In this document: one piece after another, positions 1-6,358 of the stretch | Position numbering within the stretch: position 1 is the first letter of the stretch | How the letters are laid out: each line of letters begins with the position of its first letter | DNA from: Stenotrophomonas cyclobalanopsidis | Lineage (GTDB): Bacteria > Pseudomonadota > Gammaproteobacteria > Xanthomonadales > Xanthomonadaceae | NCBI RefSeq assembly: GCF_008710035.1 | Contig: NZ_VYKI01000009.1 | Coordinates: forward strand, 1 to 32,204 | Direction: 5' to 3' | Length of the DNA: 32,204 nt | Made by a program: the position numbers and the translations under genes | The notes under the pieces: generated by a model | What the model saw: the letters and a program-made list of their open reading frames with translations, nothing else | Told to the model about the DNA's origin: nothing | The model's database searches: none

Positions 1-71
1 CGGGGCATGGCCCGGCGAGCGCAGCGGTGCGGTCAACCGCAGAAACGCCGCCGGGCATGGCCCGGCGCTAC
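1..71. repeat. SMAG-type REP pair at the window edge
   Basis: Two GC-rich palindromes of the family headed by GTAG. The first (1-17) is cut by the window start and continues into the GAGCGCAGCG spacer typical of the plus orientation. The second (49-71) is inverted and ends in GCGCTAC, the complement of GTAGCGC. Such inverted pairs fold into a long hairpin and usually lie just outside genes, here beyond the stop of the lipoprotein gene that ends at 83. Assignment to SMAG rests on the GTAG head and the CCGGGC/GCCCGG stem. Confidence 0.8.
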
Positions 72-82
72 CCGTGGGCCGG

Positions 83-724
83 TCAGGGCGCCGGAGCGGG
101 CTGGTCACCCCACGGTGCCGGCGGCAGCGGCACCGGTTTGCTGAGATCGAATTCGACGCGGAAGCGGCGCCCCTCCGGCCGGGTCAGCTCATAGACGAAG
201 CGCTGGTCCGGTTCGATCTCCATCGCCCAAGTGTTGAACGTAGACGCCAGCATGTCGGCACGGCGGAACATCGCCACCGAATCGCCATCGGCCGGGAACT
301 GCTGGCGCTCGGCGGTGCCCGGTGGCTTGCTGTCGCCGCCATACAGAGTGATCGCATCCGGACTGCCATCGGCATGGCGGTGGTCATGCTTGAGCTTCAG
401 GCCGTTTTCGGTACGGGTGATGATCCATGTCCGCGAATGGTCATCGCCGACATGGAACGGAATGCGCAGCTCATGTCCCGGGTCAGCGCAGCCGCGCACA
501 TGCATCACCAGCCGCTGCTCGGCAAAGGGATCCTTGCCGGTCGGTGCCGGGGTATCCTCAACAACCTTGCCCGCAAAGGCCTGCCCGCAGTGGGCGGCGA
601 TGGCTGCCATGAAAGCATCGGCCGGGGCCGTGGACAGGTCGTGGTTGATCGCAGGCGGCTGCTGCGAACAGGCGGCCAGGCTGCACAGCGCGGCAACGGA
701 AAGCAGAGGGGCACGTACATTCAT
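83..724 (-). CDS. predicted lipoprotein of unknown function
   Basis: A 213-residue protein that I do not recognise as a named family. The N-terminus has a basic start, a short hydrophobic stretch and a lipobox ending LAAC, so Cys19 should be lipidated and the mature protein anchored to an inner or outer membrane leaflet. The mature part is soluble, with two further cysteines near residues 46 and 79, and ends in a Pro-rich tail. The ATG at 722-724 gives the full lipoprotein signal, which decides the start; the Shine-Dalgarno is weak. It lies 55 bases downstream of the antiporter gene on the same strand and may be co-transcribed with it, possibly from the L2 promoter region. Nothing in the sequence links it directly to beta-lactam resistance. 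Confidence 0.8.
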   Translation of the reverse strand: MNVRAPLLSVAALCSLAACSQQPPAINHDLSTAPADAFMAAIAAHCGQAFAGKVVEDTPAPTGKDPFAEQRLVMHVRGCADPGHELRIPFHVGDDHSRTWIITRTENGLKLKHDHRHADGSPDAITLYGGDSKPPGTAERQQFPADGDSVAMFRRADMLASTFNTWAMEIEPDQRFVYELTRPEGRRFRVEFDLSKPVPLPPAPWGDQPAPAP

Positions 725-779
725 GCCCCAACCCTAACGGCCATGCCCGGCAGGCGCAAACCGCAGCCTGCCGCATACC

Positions 780-2009
780 TCACCCCAGCCGGGCCGGGGC
801 CGGCTCCGGCGGCGCGTCCGGCAGCGATTCGGTTGCAGCAACCGGCGCGTCGACGCCCTCCCCCGCCGGCTCCTGTTCAACCGGGTCCACATCGAAGGGC
901 GTGCGGAACACCAACGACGGCAACAGCGTGGTCAGCGCCGCGTACAGCAGCAGCGCACCGAACAGCACGGCTGGAATCTGGAACCGGTCACGCATGATCG
1001 CCGCCAGCACCAGGGTGAAGATGAGGGTGGGCGCCAATGCCAGCGAGACCCGCAGGCTGCTGCGGAAACTTTCACCGAACATGACCCGGCGCTGCAGCCA
1101 GACCACGGCAATACGCAGCGGCAGTACCACCAGGGTGATCACGATGCCCAGCCCCAGCGCCTCGAAGCTCAGTGCCTCGCTGGGCACCTTGGTGCCCGCA
1201 TTGAAGAAGTAGAACGGTACGAAGAACGAGGCGAACAGCCGCAGCGCATGCAGGTTTTCATGCGAGGCCAGCAAGGGCATGCGCTGGTGCAGCAGCCGCG
1301 CCACCAGGCCTGCGATGAAGGCACCCACCAGGTAGTACACCCCCAGCACATAGGTGATGTACGCCGCCACCATGCCCACCATCACCAGAAGAGAGAACTC
1401 CGATCCCGGTGCGTGCGGCGCGACCCAACGGCCCAGCGCGATGAAAACCAGCGGCAGACAGACCATCATCGCCAGCAGGGCACCGCTGGACAGGGCCATG
1501 TGCCATGGATCATCGGCCTGAAGCACCACGAACAACGCTGCCAGCGCCAGCAGCTCACCGGCGATGGCCTTGCTGGTGACCCAGAACCGCTCGTCTTCGC
1601 TGAGCCCAAGCCGGTTCAACGAATCCATGATGAAGCCGGTGGACGGCGTAAGCAGGGCCAGCGCAAGCAGGCCGGCGGCCTGCCACTGGAGGCCGGCGTA
1701 GTGCCACGCCAGCCAGCCCACGCCGAACAGCGTGCCGCTGCGCACCAGCAGATGCGCCAACAGCGGCCACATGCCGCGACGCAGCGCTTTCAGATCGACC
1801 TCCAGACCGGCAAACAGGAACAGCGATGAGATGCCCAGCGTGGCCAGCAGGCTGATCACTGCGTCGTGCGAGCGCTTGCCCAACCACAACATGGCGATGA
1901 TGCCGAACAACAGGCAGGTCAACGGCGCGGGCAGACTGAAGCGCTGCAGCGCGCGTGGGATCACCAGCAGCGCGAAGATCAGCAGCAGGTAGATCAGTTC
2001 ATGACTCAT
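780..2009 (-). CDS. CPA2-type cation/proton antiporter
   Basis: A 409-residue polytopic membrane protein with about 11-12 hydrophobic segments, of the Na+/H+ exchanger family (PF00999 type, KefB/NapA-like fold). It probably exchanges a monovalent cation for protons at the inner membrane; the ion cannot be read from sequence. Visible family features are the N-terminal helix pair, the segment LLTPSTGFIMDSLNRLGLS and a conserved mid-membrane charged stretch near VTSKAIAGE. It lacks the C-terminal NAD-binding RCK domain found in the other antiporter of this window (8948-10645), ending instead in a short Pro/Glu-rich tail. I chose the ATG at 2009 (MSHELIYLLL) because the membrane region begins there; an upstream TTG at 2069 would add an implausible Arg/Ala stretch. 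It follows the L2 gene by 82 bases on the same strand. Confidence 0.85.
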   Translation of the reverse strand: MSHELIYLLLIFALLVIPRALQRFSLPAPLTCLLFGIIAMLWLGKRSHDAVISLLATLGISSLFLFAGLEVDLKALRRGMWPLLAHLLVRSGTLFGVGWLAWHYAGLQWQAAGLLALALLTPSTGFIMDSLNRLGLSEDERFWVTSKAIAGELLALAALFVVLQADDPWHMALSSGALLAMMVCLPLVFIALGRWVAPHAPGSEFSLLVMVGMVAAYITYVLGVYYLVGAFIAGLVARLLHQRMPLLASHENLHALRLFASFFVPFYFFNAGTKVPSEALSFEALGLGIVITLVVLPLRIAVVWLQRRVMFGESFRSSLRVSLALAPTLIFTLVLAAIMRDRFQIPAVLFGALLLYAALTTLLPSLVFRTPFDVDPVEQEPAGEGVDAPVAATESLPDAPPEPAPARLG

Positions 2010-2091
2010 GGCCAGGGCGTCCGCGGAAAATGCAGCGCGCAGGATGGCGGCGCGGCCGTGAACGGGCAAGCATGAAAGGCCAAGCGCCCTC

Positions 2092-2997
2092 TCAGCCGAT
2101 CATCGCATCGGCCAGCGCACCGACCCGCGCCAGCACCGCCGCGCGCTGATCGTCGTCCACCGAGGCCCCCTGCAGATACGCCGTCACCACCCACGGCGTA
2201 CCACCGGCACGCGGCCACAGCACGGCAACGTCGTTACGGGTGTCCTCGCCATTGCTGCCGGTCTTGTCACCCACCCGCCAGCGCTTGCCCACCCCAGCGC
2301 GCAGGCAGGCATCGCCGGTCTGGTTGTCGATCAGCCAGTCGGCCAGTTGCAAACGGGCTTTTTCCGACAGGCCATCACCCACTGCAAAGCGGGCCAAGGA
2401 GGCCGCCATCGCCGCCGGACTGGTGGTATCGCGCGGATCGCCCTTGGCGAACCGGTTCATGTCCGGCTCGTAGCGGTCGTTGCGGGTGACCGTGTCGCCC
2501 TGCGCGCGCAGAAAGGCGGTCAGCGCCGGCGGGCCGCCACTCACGCCCAGCAGCAGGTTGGCAGCGGTGTTGTCGCTGGTGGTCAGCGTGCCGCGGCACA
2601 GATCGCGCACGCTCAGGTCCTTGCCGACGTGGCGGCGGGCCACCGGGGCGTAGGACAGCAGGTCTTTTTCGGCGATCGGCACGCGGGTGTCCAGCGAGAC
2701 GCGGCCGGCGTCGGCCAGGTGCAAGACATGGGCCACCAGCATCGACTTGAACGTGCTGCACATCGGGAAGCGCTCGTCCTGGCGATGCCCGCCGATGCGA
2801 CGGCCGCTGCCGGTGTCCAGCACGGTCACGCCCAGGCGGCCACCACTGGCTTTCTCCAGCGCGGCGAAATCGGCGGCACTGGCGATCGCGGCAGGCGCAG
2901 CGCGCGCGGGGCCAGCGGCCCGCGCCAATGCAGGCGCGAGCAGGGAGGATGCGAGGGCGGCACCACTGAACTGCAGGAATCGACGGCGGGCATGCAT
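2092..2997 (-). CDS. blaL2: class A L2-type beta-lactamase
   Basis: A serine beta-lactamase of 301 residues that hydrolyses penicillins and cephalosporins in the periplasm. Class A motifs are all present: CSTFK (Ser70 and Lys73 in Ambler numbering), SDN, EPDMN at the omega loop (Glu166, Asn170) and KTG (234-236). The signal peptide begins MHARRRFLQFSG, which matches the twin-arginine pattern RRxFL, so export is probably by Tat as a folded protein. It resembles the chromosomal inducible L2 enzyme of Stenotrophomonas maltophilia along its length, but from memory it differs at many positions, for example RRIGGHRQ and EPDMN. The ATG at 2997 has a CGGAG Shine-Dalgarno 7-8 bases upstream. It is divergent from ampR, the known regulator arrangement for L2. 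Confidence 0.95.
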   Translation of the reverse strand: MHARRRFLQFSGAALASSLLAPALARAAGPARAAPAAIASAADFAALEKASGGRLGVTVLDTGSGRRIGGHRQDERFPMCSTFKSMLVAHVLHLADAGRVSLDTRVPIAEKDLLSYAPVARRHVGKDLSVRDLCRGTLTTSDNTAANLLLGVSGGPPALTAFLRAQGDTVTRNDRYEPDMNRFAKGDPRDTTSPAAMAASLARFAVGDGLSEKARLQLADWLIDNQTGDACLRAGVGKRWRVGDKTGSNGEDTRNDVAVLWPRAGGTPWVVTAYLQGASVDDDQRAAVLARVGALADAMIG

Positions 2998-3064
2998 GGG
3001 CGGGCTCCGGTGGACGAGACCCGATTATTGGGAGCCCGCTGCCCCGCCACCAGCGGCAATTTTC

Positions 3065-3099
3065 AGCGGCAGGCATGAATTCCATTCATACCTGTCGCT
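3065..3099. promoter_or_regulatory. probable AmpR operator, 35-bp palindrome
   Basis: The left arm AGCGGCAGGCATGAAT (3065-3080) and right arm ATTCATACCTGTCGCT (3084-3099) are inverted repeats with 14 of 16 positions pairing around a 3-base centre. It sits almost midway between the divergent starts: 68 bases from the L2 start and 74 from the ampR start. A long dyad between a LysR-type regulator gene and its target is where that family binds. The assignment to AmpR is inference from position. Confidence 0.75.
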
Positions 3100-3172
3100 A
3101 AGATACCTGCGCCATGGCGAGGGCGTGACCGGTCGCGCTAGGATCAGCCATCACCCCGCCTCACACCTGGCC

Positions 3173-4039
3173 ATGCTGCACCCTACCCTGCCGCTCAACG
3201 CCCTGCGCGCCTTCGAGGCCGCCGCCCGGCACCAGAACTTCACCCGTGCGGCCCTGGAGCTGTGCGTCAGCCAGGCCGCGCTCAGCCACCAGATCCGCGG
3301 TCTGGAAGACCGGCTGGGCATCCGCCTGTTCCACCGCCTGCCGCGCGGGGTGGCCCTGACCGACGAGGGCGCGGCGCTGTTCCCGGTGCTCAATGAGTCC
3401 TTCGAGCGCATCTCGGCCAGCATCGCCCGCTACACCGGTGGCCCGGCGCGCGAAGTGCTGACCCTGGGCGTGGTCGGCACCTTCGCCACCGGCTGGCTGC
3501 TGCCGCGGCTCGCGGCGTTCGAGGCGGCGCACCCGGATATCGAGCTGCGCCTGCAGACCCACAACAATCGCATCGACCTGGCCGGTGAAGGCCTCGACCT
3601 GGCGATCCGCTTCGGCGACGGCGACTGGCAGGGCCAGGCGTGCGCGGCGATCCTCGATGCGCCGTTCGCGCCGTTGTGCGCACCGGCGCTGGCGCGACGG
3701 CTGAAGCAGCCGCGCGACCTGGGAACGGTGCCGCTGCTGCGTTCGTACCGCAGCGACGAGTGGCCACGCTGGCTGCAGGCCGCGGGCATCAGCGGCGTTG
3801 AAGCGCGCGGGCCGGTGTTCGATTCGTCGCTGACCGTGGCGATGGCCGCGGCCGGTGGCGCCGGCGTCGCCCTGTTGCCGCTGCGCATGTTCGAGCAGGA
3901 ACTGGCTGAAGGCCGCCTGCTGCAGCCGTTCACGACCACGCTGGAACTGGGCCGCTACTGGCTGACACGGCTGCGCTCTCGCGCCGAACGCGAACCCGCC
4001 CGCCGCTTCCGCGAGTGGCTGCAGGCGCAGGACGGGTAA
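3173..4039 (+). CDS. ampR: LysR-family regulator AmpR
   Basis: A 288-residue LysR-type transcription factor. The winged helix-turn-helix is at about residues 10-65 (FTRAALELCVSQAALSHQIR followed by LEDRLGIRLFHR), and the rest is the effector-binding domain of two alpha/beta lobes. AmpR senses peptidoglycan fragments: UDP-MurNAc-pentapeptide holds it as a repressor, anhydro-muropeptides turn it into an activator of the divergent beta-lactamase gene. Length and the NALRAFEAAARHQNFTRAA start agree with AmpR of Stenotrophomonas and Enterobacteria. The ATG at 3173 is preferred over in-frame upstream starts because it gives this canonical N-terminus. It and L2 share a 175-base intergenic region with the palindrome described separately. 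A SMAG cluster follows the stop codon. Confidence 0.93.
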   Translation: MLHPTLPLNALRAFEAAARHQNFTRAALELCVSQAALSHQIRGLEDRLGIRLFHRLPRGVALTDEGAALFPVLNESFERISASIARYTGGPAREVLTLGVVGTFATGWLLPRLAAFEAAHPDIELRLQTHNNRIDLAGEGLDLAIRFGDGDWQGQACAAILDAPFAPLCAPALARRLKQPRDLGTVPLLRSYRSDEWPRWLQAAGISGVEARGPVFDSSLTVAMAAAGGAGVALLPLRMFEQELAEGRLLQPFTTTLELGRYWLTRLRSRAEREPARRFREWLQAQDG

Positions 4040-4042
4040 CCC

Positions 4043-4148
4043 CGCCGGGCACGGCCCGGCGCTACCGTCATCGGCTGGAATGGTAGCGCCGGGCCATGCC
4101 CGGCGAGCGCAGCGGGTGGTAAAGCCGCCGGGCAAGGCCCGGCGCTAC
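4043..4148. repeat. cluster of three SMAG-type REP palindromes
   Basis: Three copies in alternating orientation: 4043-4065 (ending GCGCTAC), 4083-4105 (starting GTAGCGCC) and 4126-4148 (ending GCGCTAC). Each is a CGCCGGGC/GCCCGGCG stem around three bases. The cluster fills the gap between the stops of the convergent ampR and yheS genes and could act as a transcription or mRNA-decay barrier for both. No separate T-rich terminator is visible here. Confidence 0.88.
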
Positions 4149-4156
4149 CGTTGCAG

Positions 4157-6022
4157 TCAGGACTCCAGCAGCTCCATCCACGCGGCTTCGGCTTTTTCCA
4201 GCTGCGCGGCGGTGGTTTCGCGGTCGCGGCCGAGCACGGCCATGCGGGAGGCATCGGCGTAGTTGGACGGGTCGGCCAGCTGGCGGTCCAGCTCGGCCAA
4301 GCTGTTTTCCAGCTCGGACACCTTGCTCTCCGCCGCGGCCAGCTTGTGCGGGTTGGCCGGCTTCTTCTGCACCACCTGCGCCACCGGGGCGGTCTTGACC
4401 ACCACCGGCTCTTCCACCTGTTCCATGCGCGCCTTGGTGCCCTGCGCCTGCGGGCGGGTACGCAGCCAGGCGGCGTAGGCGTCGAGGTCGCCGTCGAACG
4501 GCTCGACCACGCCATCGGCCACGCGCCAGAAGGTGTCGCAGACCAGGCCGATCAGGTGGCGGTCATGCGAGACCATCACGATCGCGCCGTCGAAATCAGC
4601 CAGCGCTTCGGCCAGCGCTTCGCGCATTTCCAGGTCAAGGTGGTTGGTCGGTTCGTCGAGCAGCAGCACGTTCGGCTGCTGCCAGGCGATCAGCGCCAGC
4701 GCCAGGCGCGCGCGCTCGCCACCGGAGAAGCCATCGACCGGTTCGAACGCGCGGTCACCGGGGAAATTCCACTTGCCGAGGAAATCGCGGAACGACTGGT
4801 TCGGCGCATCCGGGGCGATCTCGCGGAAGTGCTCCATCGGCGACTGGCCTTCGTGCAGCGATTCCACCGTGTGCTGGGCGAAGTAGCCGATCTTCAGGTC
4901 CGGGTGCGCCGAGCGCTCGCCGGCAATCGGCATCAGCTCGCCCACCAGGGTCTTCACCAGGGTGGTCTTACCGGCACCGTTGGGGCCGAGCAGGCCGATA
5001 CGCTGGCCCGCTTCCAGGCCGAAGCCGACGTTGTGCAGGATCACCGCGTCCTTGCCGTAACCCGCCTCGACATGGTTCAGGCGGATCAGCGAGAACGGCA
5101 GCTTGGCCGGCGGCGCGAACTCGATGCGGAACTCGCGCTCGGCACGCACCGCTTCGGTACCGGCCAGCTTGGCCAGGCGCTTCATGCGGCTCTGCGCCTG
5201 CGCGGCCTTGCTGGCCTGCGCCTTGAAGCGGTCGATGAAGCTCTGCAGGTGGGCGCGCTCGGCCTGCTCCTTCTCGTGCGCGATCTGCTGCTGGCGCAGC
5301 TGTTCGGCGCGCTGGCGCTCGAAATCGGTGTAGCCGCCCGGGTAGAGCTTGGCGCCGCCAGCGTGCAGGTGCAGGGTGTGGGTGGCCACGTTGTCGAGGA
5401 ACTCGCGGTCATGCGAGATCAGCAGCAGGGTGCCCGGGTACTTCAGCAGCCACTGTTCCAGCCAGTACACCGCGTCCAGGTCGAGGTGGTTGGTCGGTTC
5501 GTCCAGCAGCAGCAGGTCGCTGGGCATCATCAGCGCGCGGGCCAGGTTCAGGCGCACGCGCCAGCCGCCGGAGAACGAGGACACCGCGCGGTGGTGGGTC
5601 TCGGCCGGGAAGCCCAGGCCGTGCAGCAGCTTGCCGGCGCGCGCTTCGGCGTCATAGGCATTCAGCTCGGCCATGCGCGTATGCGCCTCGGCCACGGCTT
5701 CCCAGTCCTCGCGGGCGGTGGCGTCGGCCTCGGCGGCCAGCACCGCGGCCACTTCGATATCGCCGCCCAGCACGAAGCTCAGCGCGGGGTCGGGCAGCGA
5801 CGGGGTTTCCTGGGCGACGCTGGCGATGCGCACCTTGCCGGGCAGGTCGACGTCACCTTTGTCCGCCTCCAGCTCGCCCTTCACTGCCGCGAACAGGCTG
5901 GACTTGCCAGCACCGTTGCGGCCGACCACACCCACCCGGTAACCGGCGTGCAGGGTCAGGTCGACATTGGACAACAGCAGCCGCTCGCCGCGGCGCAAGG
6001 CGAAATTACGAAGCGAAATCAT
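4157..6022 (-). CDS. yheS: ABC-F family ATPase, YheS type
   Basis: A 621-residue cytosolic protein with two ATPase domains and no membrane segment, as in ABC-F translation factors that act on the ribosomal E site. Domain one has Walker A GRNGAGKSS (34-42), signature SFSGGWRVRL and Walker B LLLLDEPTNHLD; domain two has GPNGAGKTT, FSGGERARLAL and VLLLDEPTNHLD. A charged helical linker rich in Lys, Glu and Gln lies between them, and a coiled-coil C-terminus follows. Length and the start MISLRNFALRRGERLLLSN resemble E. coli YheS more than Uup or EttA. The ATG at 6022 is chosen on that homology; no Shine-Dalgarno precedes it, only a CCCCC run. Family assignment is firm, the exact subfamily less so. 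Confidence 0.9.
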   Translation of the reverse strand: MISLRNFALRRGERLLLSNVDLTLHAGYRVGVVGRNGAGKSSLFAAVKGELEADKGDVDLPGKVRIASVAQETPSLPDPALSFVLGGDIEVAAVLAAEADATAREDWEAVAEAHTRMAELNAYDAEARAGKLLHGLGFPAETHHRAVSSFSGGWRVRLNLARALMMPSDLLLLDEPTNHLDLDAVYWLEQWLLKYPGTLLLISHDREFLDNVATHTLHLHAGGAKLYPGGYTDFERQRAEQLRQQQIAHEKEQAERAHLQSFIDRFKAQASKAAQAQSRMKRLAKLAGTEAVRAEREFRIEFAPPAKLPFSLIRLNHVEAGYGKDAVILHNVGFGLEAGQRIGLLGPNGAGKTTLVKTLVGELMPIAGERSAHPDLKIGYFAQHTVESLHEGQSPMEHFREIAPDAPNQSFRDFLGKWNFPGDRAFEPVDGFSGGERARLALALIAWQQPNVLLLDEPTNHLDLEMREALAEALADFDGAIVMVSHDRHLIGLVCDTFWRVADGVVEPFDGDLDAYAAWLRTRPQAQGTKARMEQVEEPVVVKTAPVAQVVQKKPANPHKLAAAESKVSELENSLAELDRQLADPSNYADASRMAVLGRDRETTAAQLEKAEAAWMELLES

Positions 6023-6240
6023 GGGGGAAGGCGTCCATATAACCGAATGGAATGTGCTGGTGAGCACTGTTCCTGCGACGCAATTCTAGCGTTAACGAAT
6101 ACTTGACGCGCCCCGGGAAGCGACGCGGTCGGTCCACATCTCTCCCTCGTCGAGTCCGCGCGCCTCCCGGGCCCCTCCCGCGCCAATGCCCGCCACAGCT
6201 AAATGATTGCTTTTGCAACGTTTTTTCACATGACGCGCAT

Positions 6241-6269
6241 TTGACAGCTGCTTAAATTCCCGTTAATTG
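6241..6269 (+). promoter_or_regulatory. possible promoter of the first TonB receptor gene
   Basis: A perfect TTGACA at 6241-6246 is followed after 16-17 bases by TTAATT or TAATTG, a weak -10. It lies in the only AT-rich part of the 336-base gap between yheS (starts 6022, minus) and the receptor (starts 6359). Just upstream is a small dyad TTGC-TTTT-GCAA. The remainder of the gap (6023-6200) is GC-rich and shows nothing clear apart from a weak TATATG on the minus strand at 6036-6041 that could serve yheS. Confidence 0.45.
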
Positions 6270-6358
6270 CTGTATTGCGCACCGCAACAACCGTCGTCCG
6301 CCTCACCCCCGTGATGTCGATTCCGGTGCCAGTTCCCGCCAACCGGAGCCCCACCTCG

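Noticed and set aside
4083..4148. Alternating palindromes as a CRISPR-like array
   Set aside because: Copies alternate in orientation, are few and irregularly spaced, and occur singly elsewhere; they are REP elements, not direct repeats with spacers.
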